The notes: generated by a model not told the origin, from the sequence alone. A stretch of 64,000 nucleotides of DNA from Bacillus mycoides (GCF_001757995.1 NZ_LXLV01000012.1:1-64000), one strand, 5' to 3'; shown: positions 22,649 to 32,105, counted from the first letter of the stretch. Program-made: numbers and translations.

Positions 22649-25111
22649 GTGGAAAGAACTGCTTTACGAAAAGTAAAAGGTCTTATTGGATTATTAATGG
22701 TGTTTGTATTGGCATTTGTATCATTTTCGTGGAGTACATCGGTTAAAGCGGAAGAGAAAAAGCAAGAAAAGGCACCAAGTGAGAAGAAGCTTGTTTTTCC
22801 AGTAGTAAGTGATGTACATATTAAAAATAGTGGAACAGATGATACGTTTCGCTGGAAACGAGCGATTGAGCAATTTAATACGCTTGCACCAAAGCAAGAT
22901 GCTTTTGTTATTGTAGGTGATTTCACGGATACAGGCTCGCTGCAGCAATATGATCGTTTCATGCAAGTGTATAACGAAAATGCAAATAAAGATGCGGTAC
23001 GAATGAATTCTCTAGGTAATCATGATTATTGGAACGGTTTATCTGTAGAGGGAGCACAGAAACGTTTCTTAGAAAAAACAGGGATGGAATCGATTTACTA
23101 TCATAAAGTGGTAAAGGGTTATCATTTCCTTGTTATGTCACCAGAGGATGGGACAACTCATGGATATTATTCAGACAAACAAATTAATTGGTTAAAAGAA
23201 GAAATGGCAAAGGCCCAAAAAGATGATCCGGAAAAACCAATTTTCGTATTTTTACATCAACATATTAAAGATACAGTATACGGTAGCCAGGAGTGGGGAA
23301 CGAAAGATAGTGCGAAAATTAATGCAGTATTAAAAGAGTACCCACAAGTAATTACGTTCTCAGGTCATTCACATTATCCGTTAGATGATCCAAGATCGAT
23401 TCATCAAAAAGACTTTACGTCCGTTGGTACATCTTCTGTAAGTTATATGGAAGTTGAAGGTGGTAAAGTACAAGGAAATATCCCGCCAGGAGCTAGTACA
23501 TTAAGCCAAGGTTTATTAGTAGAAGTGGATGATAAAGAAGTAACAATTAATCGTCGTGATTTCCATACGAATTCTTGGACAGGCGAGCCATGGAAAATTC
23601 AATTGCCATCAAAGAAAGAAACATTTACACATGTAGAAGATCGTGATAAAGAAAAGCCATCTTTCAAGAAAGATGCAAAGTTGGCAGTATCAAATGTAAC
23701 GGAAAACGCAGCAACAGTGACATTCCCGCAAGCGGTGGATAACCTTCTTGTTCATTCTTATCGTGTACAAGCGAAGGATAAACAAACGGGTGAGATTAAA
23801 AATAAGTTATTAGCATTCTCAGAGTTTTATCGTGATCCAGTGCCGAAAGAACTTACATTTACACTTGCAGGATTAGATGGCGGGAAAGCATACACACTTG
23901 AAGTAGTTGCAATTGATTCGTTTGGCAATGAAAGCGTGCAACCGTTAACCGCAGAAATCACAACGAAAAAAGATGATATTGATCCGAATGTAAAAGTGCC
24001 AAAGGCAGACGTTTTTGACGTGAATTTCTTAGATGGTACATTTAAAGACAACTCACCGTTTGGAACAAAAGGTGATGTGAAAGGGAATGTATCTATTGCA
24101 TACGATAAAGCTTTAAAAACAAATGTAATGAAATTAAATGGACAAGCAAATACATTTGGGTACCTTCCATTTTCAGCAGCACAAAAAGAAAAAGTAGCGA
24201 ATACGTTTACGTTAGAAACTGTATTTTCAATGAATGAAATTCGCGGACAAGGTATTTTGCAAAATACAGAGAGCGGTGGAATTGGTTTTGAGTCTACAGG
24301 AAGTGGCTATGTAGAATTATGGGCTCATATTGGCGGAAGCTATAAACGTGTTGGCGTTCAATTAGAAGCAAACAAAACGTACCATTTAGCAGGAACATAT
24401 AACGGAAGTGAAGTAGCAATTTATGTAGATGGTAAAAAAGTAAATAGTCAGCCAGCTAGTGGGAAAGTGTATCATCCGAACGTGCCATTTGCACTTGGTG
24501 CAGATCCAGATAGCAACGGAAATGGTGGTATTCCGTTAAAGGGACAAATTGCGTTAGCAAAATTATATAGTAAAGCATTAAGTTCTTCAGAAGTAGTAGC
24601 AGCATATAACGAGTTTTCAAATCGTACAAAATTAGAGCAAGTAAATACATTATATGAAGAGATTGGAAAAGTGAAAGAAGTATTGGCAGGTACTTATGAA
24701 TTTGGTGAAAAGCCAGGTCAATATTCACAAGAAGCCTTTAACGAATTACAAAGAAGCTATGACAATGCAAAGAAAGTGTTTGAGAATATAGCGAGTACAG
24801 GAGAACAAATTGTTCAAACGTATAATGAATTAAAAACAGCAAACCAAACATTTGTACAATCAAAGGTAGCAGAAGAACAGCCGAAAACACCGAAAGAAAA
24901 ATTGCAAATCAATATTGAATCTGCCAAAGCCTTAGTAAAGAAAGCACAAGCTGCAAACGTAACGGATGGTTCAGTTAAATCATTAAGTCAAAAAGTCACA
25001 GTTGCAGAAGCTGTGTTAAAAGATAAAAATGTAAAAGATGAGAAAGTAGAATCAATGAATCGTACGTTAGAGCATGCTATTTCATTGGTTGAAAAAAGTA
25101 TTAACAAGTAA
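22649..25111 (+). CDS. Secreted calcineurin-like metallophosphoesterase with LamG-like domain and C-terminal FIVAR-type repeats
   Basis: An 820-residue exported protein. A signal peptide (about 1-35, ending SVKA) precedes a metallophosphoesterase domain (about 45-300) with all metal motifs: SDVHI, GDFTD, GNHDYW, HQH and SGHSHYPLDD. A fibronectin-III-like segment follows (about 325-440), then a LamG/concanavalin-like domain (about 455-645, with TYNGSEVAIYVDGKKV) and a helical C-terminus with FIVAR-type wall-protein repeats (about 655-820). No LPXTG is present, so it is probably released or wall-bound. The substrate may be extracellular phosphodiesters; this fits the PhoP-box-like array. GTG 22649 is six bases after GAGGAGG; the ATG at 22634 overlaps that site. 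Confidence 0.85.
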   Translation: MERTALRKVKGLIGLLMVFVLAFVSFSWSTSVKAEEKKQEKAPSEKKLVFPVVSDVHIKNSGTDDTFRWKRAIEQFNTLAPKQDAFVIVGDFTDTGSLQQYDRFMQVYNENANKDAVRMNSLGNHDYWNGLSVEGAQKRFLEKTGMESIYYHKVVKGYHFLVMSPEDGTTHGYYSDKQINWLKEEMAKAQKDDPEKPIFVFLHQHIKDTVYGSQEWGTKDSAKINAVLKEYPQVITFSGHSHYPLDDPRSIHQKDFTSVGTSSVSYMEVEGGKVQGNIPPGASTLSQGLLVEVDDKEVTINRRDFHTNSWTGEPWKIQLPSKKETFTHVEDRDKEKPSFKKDAKLAVSNVTENAATVTFPQAVDNLLVHSYRVQAKDKQTGEIKNKLLAFSEFYRDPVPKELTFTLAGLDGGKAYTLEVVAIDSFGNESVQPLTAEITTKKDDIDPNVKVPKADVFDVNFLDGTFKDNSPFGTKGDVKGNVSIAYDKALKTNVMKLNGQANTFGYLPFSAAQKEKVANTFTLETVFSMNEIRGQGILQNTESGGIGFESTGSGYVELWAHIGGSYKRVGVQLEANKTYHLAGTYNGSEVAIYVDGKKVNSQPASGKVYHPNVPFALGADPDSNGNGGIPLKGQIALAKLYSKALSSSEVVAAYNEFSNRTKLEQVNTLYEEIGKVKEVLAGTYEFGEKPGQYSQEAFNELQRSYDNAKKVFENIASTGEQIVQTYNELKTANQTFVQSKVAEEQPKTPKEKLQINIESAKALVKKAQAANVTDGSVKSLSQKVTVAEAVLKDKNVKDEKVESMNRTLEHAISLVEKSINK

Positions 25112-25120
25112 GGTATAAGA

Positions 25121-25153
25121 AAAAGAAGCTTATCATGATAGGCTTCTTTTTTG
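25121..25153 (+). terminator. Terminator of the metallophosphoesterase gene
   Basis: AGAAGCTTATCATGATAGGCTTCT forms an AGAAGC/GCTTCT stem with an inner TATCATGATA, followed by TTTTTT. Confidence 0.8.
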
Positions 25154-25191
25154 TTATACTAAAAGTAGTATAGAAAAAGGGAGCGAATAAT

Positions 25192-25395
25192 TTGGAAGAG
25201 AAAAAGCTAAAAAGAATTCTTGAATATGTATGGATCGCTGTTGTGCTCCTTGTAGGATATTATTTATTAAAAGATAAAAGTATATGGGTTCTATTTTTAA
25301 TGACATTTTTATTAGCGGGATTAGGAACGCTATTTATTAACTTTTTCTTTGATAGTGTAAATGCGTGGAGAAAGAAAAAGAAAGAGACGAAGTAA
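25192..25395 (+). CDS. Small two-helix membrane protein of unknown function
   Basis: A 67-residue protein: charged N-terminus (MEEKKLKRILE), two hydrophobic segments (about 12-25 and 31-52) and a strongly basic tail (AWRKKKKETK). No family recognised. The TTG start at 25192 is supported by AAAGGGAG eight bases upstream. It stands alone after a terminator and before a convergent permease gene. Confidence 0.6.
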   Translation: MEEKKLKRILEYVWIAVVLLVGYYLLKDKSIWVLFLMTFLLAGLGTLFINFFFDSVNAWRKKKKETK

Positions 25396-25494
25396 GGGGG
25401 AATAAGTATACAAAAGGTGCAGGTTATGTACTAACTTGCATCGGTATATTTTTCGTTTTACAATCGTTAACGAAAAAACATAATAAAACATGAA

Positions 25495-25528
25495 AATAGC
25501 TCGCCGTTTCATCGGCGAGCTATTTTGT
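25495..25528. terminator. Bidirectional terminator before the APC permease
   Basis: AATAGCTCGCCG TTTCAT CGGCGAGCTATT: a perfect 12-bp GC-rich stem; adjoins the minus-strand stop at 25528. Confidence 0.88.
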
Positions 25529-26931
25529 TATGCTTCTTTCGTCTCATCATTCGTTTTTTCATTAGCTAGATGACTATGTTTTCTAGAGTAGAAGAAATAG
25601 AAGCATAAGCCGACTATAAGCCAGACTGCAAAGCTGATCCATGTCGTTTTGGACAAATTAATCATTAAATATAAACAGCAAATAATAGCGACAACCGGTA
25701 GTGCAGGTACGAGTGGTGTGCGGAATCCTCGTTTTAAATCAGGATGAGTTTTCCGTAAAATAAGTACAGCAAAGCAAACGAATGTGAAGGCTGTTAACGT
25801 ACCGATGTTTACTAAATTCGCTAGTAAATGTAGGTCTAAAAGTCCTGCTAATAAAGCTGCAAATACCCCAGTAATCCATGTGTTTAGTAAAGGGATTTTT
25901 ACTTTTTTATTTATGCGTGATAACGCTTTTGGGAGTAAGCCGTCTCGGCTCATTGCATAAGAAACACGAACTTGTCCATACATAACGACTAAAAGAACGG
26001 TTGTCATTCCTGTCATCGCACCAACTGCAAGTAGCCCCGCAATAGTATCTTCACCAACGAAATGCAGTGCAAATGCAACAGGGTCAGAAACGTCTAATTG
26101 CGTATAAGGAACCATGCCTGTTAAAACGAAAGATACGATCATGTATAAAACGGTACAAATAAGAAGGGAACCGATAATGCCAATTGGTAAATCACGCTGC
26201 GGTTTTTTCGTTTCTTCTGCCGCAGTTGCGATTGCATCAAAACCTAAAAAGGCGAAGAAGACAGTGGCAGCGCCAGTAATAATACCGTCGTACCCGAATG
26301 GAATGAACGGTGTCCAATTTTCAGGTTTTACATATTTTGCGCCTGCTACGATAAAGGCGATAATAACTGCTAATTTTATAAGGACCATAATATTATTAAT
26401 GCGTGCGCTTTCGCGTATACCAAAACTTAAAAGACCAGTAATGAGAAGTAAAATACAAACAGCGGGTAAATCAATGAGACCACCTTTTCCCGTTCCGGGG
26501 GCCGAAGAAATAATGGCGGGAAGGTGTATATTGAAACCTTGAAGCAATGATTGTAAATATCCAGACCAGCCAACAGCTACCGCTGCAACTGCGAGTAAAT
26601 ATTCGAGCATTAAACACCAACCAACGATGAAGGCAACAACTTCTCCGACAGTCATGTATGCATAAGTGTAAACACTTCCTGAGACTGGTATAGAAGAAGC
26701 GAATTCGGCATAACAAAAGGCTACACAAGCACAAGTAAATGCAGCAATAAGGAATGATAGCATAATACCAGGACCAGAATGTTTCGCCGCTACAATACCT
26801 GTTAATACAAAAATCCCTGTCCCAATTACGGCGCCGATTCCTAAAAACGTTAAATCGAGTGCCGTTAATGTTCGATCTAGCTGCCGTGGTGATTCAGTAC
26901 TAAGCGCTTTTTTTCGTAATAATGACTTCAC
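25528..26931 (-). CDS. APC-superfamily amino acid permease (YfnA/CAT-like)
   Basis: A 467-residue transporter with about twelve helices, of the cationic amino acid transporter branch: LTFLGIGAVIGTGIFVLTG in helix 1, FCYAEFASSIPVSGSVYTYAY in helices 2-3 and GFDAIATAAEETKKPQRDLPIGI in the helix 6-7 loop. Likely imports neutral or cationic amino acids by proton symport; the substrate is unproven. GTG at 26931 is preferred because GGGGGGAGAG lies just upstream; the longer reading to 26985 starts inside that region without its own site. No riboswitch found upstream. Confidence 0.88.
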   Translation of the reverse strand: MKSLLRKKALSTESPRQLDRTLTALDLTFLGIGAVIGTGIFVLTGIVAAKHSGPGIMLSFLIAAFTCACVAFCYAEFASSIPVSGSVYTYAYMTVGEVVAFIVGWCLMLEYLLAVAAVAVGWSGYLQSLLQGFNIHLPAIISSAPGTGKGGLIDLPAVCILLLITGLLSFGIRESARINNIMVLIKLAVIIAFIVAGAKYVKPENWTPFIPFGYDGIITGAATVFFAFLGFDAIATAAEETKKPQRDLPIGIIGSLLICTVLYMIVSFVLTGMVPYTQLDVSDPVAFALHFVGEDTIAGLLAVGAMTGMTTVLLVVMYGQVRVSYAMSRDGLLPKALSRINKKVKIPLLNTWITGVFAALLAGLLDLHLLANLVNIGTLTAFTFVCFAVLILRKTHPDLKRGFRTPLVPALPVVAIICCLYLMINLSKTTWISFAVWLIVGLCFYFFYSRKHSHLANEKTNDETKEA

Positions 26932-27216
26932 TTTGAACTCTCCCCCCGTTTTTTCATCTCCATAACTGCGAATAGTGTGAACCAATTGGAAAAGAGTAAG
27001 TAAGTGAATGAAGATACAGTTATGGTATGCAGTTTTTTAAAATTTCTGGGTTAATCTTATTATAATTCAGAATATTTTGTCAAATAAAACTTTAACAAAT
27101 AAAATGCTGGCTTTAAGGAGAAACTATGTGCAGAAATAGATGCAGGTTAACAATCAGTAGGGATGAAGAATAACCCACTGACTAGAGTTTTACTTTATAT
27201 AGTAGGAGAAGGTGCT

Positions 27217-28344
27217 ATGCTATTTTATTTCGAACTTGTTGTCATTTTACTTTGTACGAAATTAGCTGGTGATATTAGTGTTAGGCTTGGCCAGCCTTCT
27301 GTACTTGGTAAATTAATCGTTGGTATTATTATTGGTCCTGCTGTGCTTGGTATTATTAATAGTTCAGAACTTATTGATGAGCTTAGCGAGATTGGTGTTT
27401 TACTACTTATGTTTATGGCAGGTCTTGAAACAGATTTAGAAGAGTTAAATCGGAATTTAAAAGCGTCATTTGCAGTAGCGGCTGGTGGAATTATTTTCCC
27501 TTTCATCGGTGGTTATGTGGCAGGGTTGTTGTTTGGATTAATGCAATCTCATGCAATTTTTATAGGGTTATTACTTTGCGCAACATCGGTTAGTATTACA
27601 GTGCAAACGTTAAGAGATTTAGGGAAAATGAATACGAGAGAAAGTACAACGATTTTAGGAGCAGCTGTATTTGATGATGTGATAGTCGTTATTTTATTAG
27701 CATTTGTAATGAGCTTTTTAGGAACGCAAGATGTGAATATAACACTTGTTATTGCAAAGAAAATTATTTTCTTTGTAAGTATCGTTTTTATCGCATGGAA
27801 AGTTGTTCCGTGGATTATGAAAATGCTTGTCCCACTTCGTGTATCGGAAGCATTAATTAGTGCAGCTCTTATTATTTGTTTCTCTTTTTCGTATTACAGT
27901 GAAATGATGGGAATCGCAGGTATTATTGGGGCTTTTGCAGCAGGAATTGCGATTTCGCAAACAGAGTACAAACATGAAGTAGAACATAAAATTGAACCGA
28001 TTGCATATGCGATATTTGTACCAGTTTTCTTCGTAAGTATTGGAATGGAAATTACATTTCAAGGTATCGGAAGCCAACTTTGGTTCATTATCATTATGAC
28101 GCTCATCGCAATTTTCACAAAGTTAATTGGATCAGGTTTAGGAGCAAGACTAACAGGATTTAACTTACAATCTTCTATTAGTATCGGTGCGGGGATGGTG
28201 TCGCGCGGGGAAGTAGCGCTTATTATCGCAGCAAATGGACTTACGGCAAATTTATTAGCGAAAGAAAATTTCACAGCTATTGTCATTGTTGTTATATTGA
28301 CGACGATTATTACACCGCCGCTTTTGAAGAAGTATTTTGTGTAG
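27217..28344 (+). CDS. CPA2-family Na+/H+ (K+/H+) antiporter, GerN/NapA-like
   Basis: A 375-residue antiporter with about twelve helices. The family core is visible: GKLIVGIIIGPAVLG in helix 2, VLLLMFMAGLETDLEELNRN, ATSVSITVQTLRDLGK and GAAVFDDVIVVILLAF, where the Asp-Asp pair marks the ion site. GerN of B. cereus, a germination-linked Na+/H+-K+ antiporter, belongs to this family; whether this is GerN cannot be decided here. ATG 27217 lies after AGGAG and gives the family-typical N-terminus MLFYFELVVILL; the ATG at 27163 has no ribosome site. Confidence 0.85.
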   Translation: MLFYFELVVILLCTKLAGDISVRLGQPSVLGKLIVGIIIGPAVLGIINSSELIDELSEIGVLLLMFMAGLETDLEELNRNLKASFAVAAGGIIFPFIGGYVAGLLFGLMQSHAIFIGLLLCATSVSITVQTLRDLGKMNTRESTTILGAAVFDDVIVVILLAFVMSFLGTQDVNITLVIAKKIIFFVSIVFIAWKVVPWIMKMLVPLRVSEALISAALIICFSFSYYSEMMGIAGIIGAFAAGIAISQTEYKHEVEHKIEPIAYAIFVPVFFVSIGMEITFQGIGSQLWFIIIMTLIAIFTKLIGSGLGARLTGFNLQSSISIGAGMVSRGEVALIIAANGLTANLLAKENFTAIVIVVILTTIITPPLLKKYFV

Positions 28345-28348
28345 AGGG

Positions 28349-28385
28349 AAAGAGCTTATCTGACGTAGATAAGCTCTTTTTTTAT
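28349..28385 (+). terminator. Terminator of the antiporter gene
   Basis: AAGAGCTTATCT GACGT AGATAAGCTCTT, then TTTTTT: a 12-bp stem. Confidence 0.9.
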
Positions 28386-28470
28386 TGGAAAAAGGCAATA
28401 GTCATATAGCGTGAATAGGTTGTAATTATGGTAAAATCTACGTATATGATAAGTCGAGGAGAGAAAATGT

Positions 28471-28788
28471 GTGAGGATTACGAAGGGGAAGGTTATAGGT
28501 GTAATCATACTTATTGCACTATGTATACCATTTACCGCATGGAAAGAATCAAAAGTGAAAGATTTTCCAGTTTCTATTTTTTCTTCCTATGTAGAAGACG
28601 AAAACCCGAAAGACTATAAGTACACTGCTTTTGTACCTGACTTTGCAATTTGGATACATGGATGGGAAAAACAGAGATCTGAAGGTGAAATAACGTCATA
28701 TAAAAAAGGGGATCGAACTGTAATTGTTCACCATCCTCCTGGTAATGATGGTTTTTATCTTTATGATGCAAAAGATATTAGAGAATAA
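28471..28788 (+). CDS. Membrane-anchored small protein of unknown function
   Basis: A 105-residue protein with an N-terminal hydrophobic anchor or uncleaved signal (KVIGVIILIALCIPFTAW, about 7-24) and a soluble extracytoplasmic part of about 80 residues rich in aromatic residues. No family recognised. GTG start at 28471 lies after CGAGGAGAG. It ends 29 bp before murR and could share its transcript, but it has no evident link to MurNAc use. Confidence 0.65.
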   Translation: MRITKGKVIGVIILIALCIPFTAWKESKVKDFPVSIFSSYVEDENPKDYKYTAFVPDFAIWIHGWEKQRSEGEITSYKKGDRTVIVHHPPGNDGFYLYDAKDIRE

Positions 28789-28817
28789 ACGCAACCGTAA
28801 GAAGTGGAGGTTAAATA

Positions 28818-29681
28818 GTGAAAGCTTCAACATTACTATTTAAAATTGAAAATAATATGGATCAATTTTCACCAGCTGAAAAGAAGGTTGCCATGTACAT
28901 AATGGAGAACGCAGAGATTGTTCCGAATTTAACGACAAAAGAAGTGTCAACTAATGCAGGCGCAAGTGAGGCGAGTGTTGTTCGCTTTTGTAAATCGATT
29001 GGTATTGGGAGCTTTAAAGCATTTAAAATAGCACTCGTTCGTGAATTAACAATTGCTGATTATAATATTAATGATTTTTCAGTGATGAATACGGAAGATG
29101 GACCGTATGACTTGTTTAATAAAGTTACATATGTGAATAAAGCTGCAATTGAGGCGAGCGTCACGGCGATAGATAAGAAGGAACTTGAGAGAGCTGCAGA
29201 TCGTATTGTAAATGCGGATAAAGTTATATTTTACGGAGTAGGTGGGTCAGCTACTCCAGCGATGGACGGGGCTTATAAATTTACACGACTCGGATTTACA
29301 GCGATGATGCTATCTGATTTTCATATGATGTTACCGCTTGTGACGAATTTAAAAGAAGATGATATATTTGTTGCGATTTCAACTTCTGGTCGTACGAAAG
29401 ATGTACTTGAAATGGCGCAATATGCGAAGAAGCGAGGAGCTACAGTTATTGCGATTACGAAGCTAGATCAATCATCTCCTTTATATAAAGCGGCAGACAT
29501 TCGCCTTTGTATGCCAGATGTAGAGCAAGATCATCGCATTGCAAGTATTGCTTCACGAATGACGCAGCTAAATATGATTGATGCCTTATACGTTATTACT
29601 TTTAACCGTATTGGTAATAATGTGATAGATCAATTTATGGAGACGAGAGAAGAAGCTCTGCGGTTACGGAAGTTAAAGTGA
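28818..29681 (+). CDS. murR: MurR/RpiR-family transcriptional regulator of MurNAc use
   Basis: A 287-residue regulator: N-terminal RpiR helix-turn-helix (about 1-77; EVSTNAGASEASVVRFCKSIG) and a C-terminal SIS sugar-isomerase-like domain (about 125-265; KVIFYGVGGSATPAMDGAYKF, AISTSGRTKDVLEMA) that binds a phosphosugar. The downstream murQ-murP-mupG genes identify the effector as probably MurNAc-6-phosphate. Palindromes TGAAATT-A-AATTTCA in front of murQ are the likely operators. GTG start follows GTGGAGG. It is separated from murQ by a terminator and a fresh promoter. Confidence 0.88.
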   Translation: MKASTLLFKIENNMDQFSPAEKKVAMYIMENAEIVPNLTTKEVSTNAGASEASVVRFCKSIGIGSFKAFKIALVRELTIADYNINDFSVMNTEDGPYDLFNKVTYVNKAAIEASVTAIDKKELERAADRIVNADKVIFYGVGGSATPAMDGAYKFTRLGFTAMMLSDFHMMLPLVTNLKEDDIFVAISTSGRTKDVLEMAQYAKKRGATVIAITKLDQSSPLYKAADIRLCMPDVEQDHRIASIASRMTQLNMIDALYVITFNRIGNNVIDQFMETREEALRLRKLK

Positions 29682-29682
29682 A

Positions 29683-29707
29683 AAGATGGGGCAACCCATC
29701 TTTTTTG
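29683..29707 (+). terminator. Terminator between murR and murQ
   Basis: ATGGG GCAA CCCAT with flanking A and T runs directly after the murR stop; short but well placed. Confidence 0.7.
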
Positions 29708-29730
29708 TGTGACTGGACATAAATTTGTCA

Positions 29731-29818
29731 TGAAAAGAAATAAAATTTCATAAAATAAGAGAGTAATATTGATTTTTAATTTCTTAAAGTTATAATAAAA
29801 GTGTGAAATTAAATTTCA
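29731..29818 (+). promoter_or_regulatory. murQ promoter with two TGAAA/TTTCA operators
   Basis: TTGATT (29769-29774) and TATAAT (29791-29796) are 16 bp apart. A perfect palindrome TGAAATTAAATTTCA lies at 29804-29818, over the expected transcription start. A second, looser one, TGAAAAGAAATAAAATTTCA, lies at 29731-29750, upstream of the -35. Both share TGAAA...TTTCA ends. The arrangement suits repression by MurR. Confidence 0.6.
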
Positions 29819-29832
29819 AAGAAGGTGACAAT

Positions 29833-30717
29833 ATGTTAGAAAATTTATCTACAGAACATCGCAATGAGAAGACGATGAATTTAGATGAGATGAGCATAAA
29901 AGAAGTGTTACAAAGTATGAATGAAGAAGATCGAACTGTTGGGTTAGCAGTTGAAAATGAAATAGAAGAAATTGAAAAGGTTGTACAAATTGTTATTAAA
30001 TCTTTTGAAGAAGATGGACGATTAATTTATATTGGGGCTGGTACGAGTGGCCGTCTAGGCATTTTAGACGCAGTGGAATGTCCCCCAACATTTGGAACAG
30101 ATGATAAAATGGTTCAAGGATTTATAGCAGGTGGATTGAAAGCGTTTACTAAGGCGGTAGAAGGTGCTGAAGATCGTGAAGAGTTAGCGGAAGAAGATTT
30201 AAAAAGTATTGGATTAAACGAGAAAGATACGGTTATTGGAATTGCAGCAAGTGGTAGAACACCTTATGTAATTGGCGGATTGAAATACGCAGGCAGCGTG
30301 GGAGCGAGTACAGCGAGTATTTCTTGTAATAAAAATGCTGAAATAAGTAAATATGCAAAACTAAATGTGGAAGTGGAGACAGGCGCAGAAATTTTAACAG
30401 GCTCAACTCGTTTGAAGGCTGGCACAGCGCAAAAGTTAGTACTGAATATGATTTCTACAGCGTCTATGATTGGTGTAGGGAAAGTATATAAAAACTTAAT
30501 GGTAGATGTTCAATCTACAAATGAAAAATTGGTAGAACGCTCAAAACGAATTATTGTTGAAGCAACAGGTGCTAGTTATGAAGTAGCTACAGAGTATTAT
30601 GAGAAAGCAGATCGAAATGTGAAAGCTGCAATCGTTATGATATTACTACAGTGTGAATATGGGGAAGCACTAGAAAAATTAAAAGGTGCGAAAGGATTTG
30701 TGAAGAAGGCACTTTAA
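29833..30717 (+). CDS. murQ: N-acetylmuramic acid 6-phosphate etherase MurQ
   Basis: A 294-residue cytoplasmic SIS-domain lyase that removes the D-lactyl ether from MurNAc-6-phosphate, giving GlcNAc-6-phosphate. Signature GAGTSGRLGILDAVECPPTFGT contains the catalytic Glu; IAASGRTPYVIGGL and TGSTRLKAGTAQKLVLNMIST complete the phosphosugar site. ATG 29833 follows GAAGGTGA; the in-frame GTG at 29803 lies within the operator palindrome region. First gene of murQ-murP-mupG. Confidence 0.97.
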   Translation: MLENLSTEHRNEKTMNLDEMSIKEVLQSMNEEDRTVGLAVENEIEEIEKVVQIVIKSFEEDGRLIYIGAGTSGRLGILDAVECPPTFGTDDKMVQGFIAGGLKAFTKAVEGAEDREELAEEDLKSIGLNEKDTVIGIAASGRTPYVIGGLKYAGSVGASTASISCNKNAEISKYAKLNVEVETGAEILTGSTRLKAGTAQKLVLNMISTASMIGVGKVYKNLMVDVQSTNEKLVERSKRIIVEATGASYEVATEYYEKADRNVKAAIVMILLQCEYGEALEKLKGAKGFVKKAL

Positions 30718-30740
30718 ACTCTGGGGAGGGGGATTCTATT

Positions 30741-32105
30741 ATGAAGAAAGAAGAGATAATGGCGAGTAGGATTACGGAGCAGCTTGGGGGAGTAAAAAAT
30801 ATTCGTGGCATTGCTCATTGTATGACGAGATTACGATTAACGCTTCATGATGAAAGTAAAGTGAACATAGACCTTTTGAAAAAGGTTGAAGGGGTTATGG
30901 GCGTTATTGAAGATGAAACGCTTCAAGTCGTCGTTGGTCCAGGAACGGTAAATAAAGTAGCAGCTGAAATGGAAGTTTTAACAGGGCTCCGAATTGGTGA
31001 AGTTGCAGATCATCATCTTGAAGATCTCGGCCGGGAAATAAAGTCAGGGATAAAGAAGAAAAATAATACACCAGTGAAAAACTTTTTAAGAAAAATAGGA
31101 AGTATTTTCATTCCGTTAATACCTGGTCTTGTCGCATCAGGAATTATAAACGGGGTCGCTAACTTTGCGAAAAATGCAGGCGCCGATCCGAATGCAACAT
31201 GGCTACAAATGTTACTATTAATTGGCGGCGGTATCTTTACATTCTTAGGCATTTTAGTCGGCTGGAATACAGCGAAAGAATTTGGAGGGACACCAGTTCT
31301 TGGGGCAATTGCTGGTATTTTAATTTTTAACCCGGCGATGGCGAATGTAAAATTATTCGGTGAAGCGCTAGTACCCGGACGGGGCGGATTGTTTGCAGTT
31401 ATTTTTGCAGCATGGCTTATGGTTGTAGTGGAAAGACAAGTTCGAAAAGCAGTGCCAAATGCAGTTGATATTATTGTAACGCCGCTTATTACTGTGTTAG
31501 TGGTAAGTATCGTAACGATGTTAGCAATTCAGCCAGTTGCAGGTTTCTTATCTGAAGGAATTACAAGCGGAATTAATGCTATTTTAAATATTGGCGGAGC
31601 ATTTGCCGGAGCTGTGCTTGCCGGAACATTTTTGCCTCTCGTTATGGTCGGATTGCATCACGGTTTAACACCGATTCATATGGAATTTATTAATCAAACT
31701 CACGTAACGCCTTTATTACCAGTACTCGCAATGGCAGGTGCTGGGCAAGTAGGAGCAGCGATTGCAATTTATGTGAAAACAAAAAATAAACGACTTCGCA
31801 ACGTTATTAAAGGCGCATTACCAGTTGGTTTTTTAGGAATTGGTGAACCGTTATTATACGGGGTTACATTACCACTTGGAAAACCGTTTCTTACTGCTTG
31901 TTTAGGTGCAGCTGTCGGTGGTGCATTCCAAGCAGTTATGAAAACAGCCGCACTCGGAATCGGCGTATCAGGATTATCATTAATTCCGTTAATTGCTGAT
32001 AATAAATATTTATTATATTTCCTTGGATTAGTAGTTGCATATACGTTCGGATTCATCTTTACGTACTTCTTCGGCTTTAAAGAAGAAATGGCAGAAAACA
32101 TATAG
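30741..32105 (+). CDS. murP: PTS MurNAc-specific EIIBC permease MurP
   Basis: A 454-residue fusion: N-terminal EIIB (about 1-85) with the phospho-Cys in IAHCMTRLRLTL (Cys27) and C-terminal EIIC (about 105-450) with about ten helices and the family motif GIGEPLLYGVTLPLG. Lacks its own EIIA, as is normal for MurP, which borrows the glucose EIIA. It imports MurNAc or MurNAc-containing disaccharide as the 6-phosphate. Start ATG follows GGGGAGGGGG, 23 bp after murQ. Confidence 0.93.
   Translation: MKKEEIMASRITEQLGGVKNIRGIAHCMTRLRLTLHDESKVNIDLLKKVEGVMGVIEDETLQVVVGPGTVNKVAAEMEVLTGLRIGEVADHHLEDLGREIKSGIKKKNNTPVKNFLRKIGSIFIPLIPGLVASGIINGVANFAKNAGADPNATWLQMLLLIGGGIFTFLGILVGWNTAKEFGGTPVLGAIAGILIFNPAMANVKLFGEALVPGRGGLFAVIFAAWLMVVVERQVRKAVPNAVDIIVTPLITVLVVSIVTMLAIQPVAGFLSEGITSGINAILNIGGAFAGAVLAGTFLPLVMVGLHHGLTPIHMEFINQTHVTPLLPVLAMAGAGQVGAAIAIYVKTKNKRLRNVIKGALPVGFLGIGEPLLYGVTLPLGKPFLTACLGAAVGGAFQAVMKTAALGIGVSGLSLIPLIADNKYLLYFLGLVVAYTFGFIFTYFFGFKEEMAENI

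Noticed and set aside
25396-25493. A 28-residue hydrophobic frame (YTKGAGYVLTCIGIFFVLQS and a basic tail) after the small membrane protein gene
   Set aside because: It looks like a small membrane protein and GGGGG precedes it, but there is no ATG, GTG or TTG start in frame near that site. It may be a decayed gene.
27018-27216. Possible long inverted repeat CCATAACTG/CAGTTATGG upstream of the antiporter gene
   Set aside because: The arms are only 9 bp and more than 40 bp apart; likely chance in AT-rich DNA.
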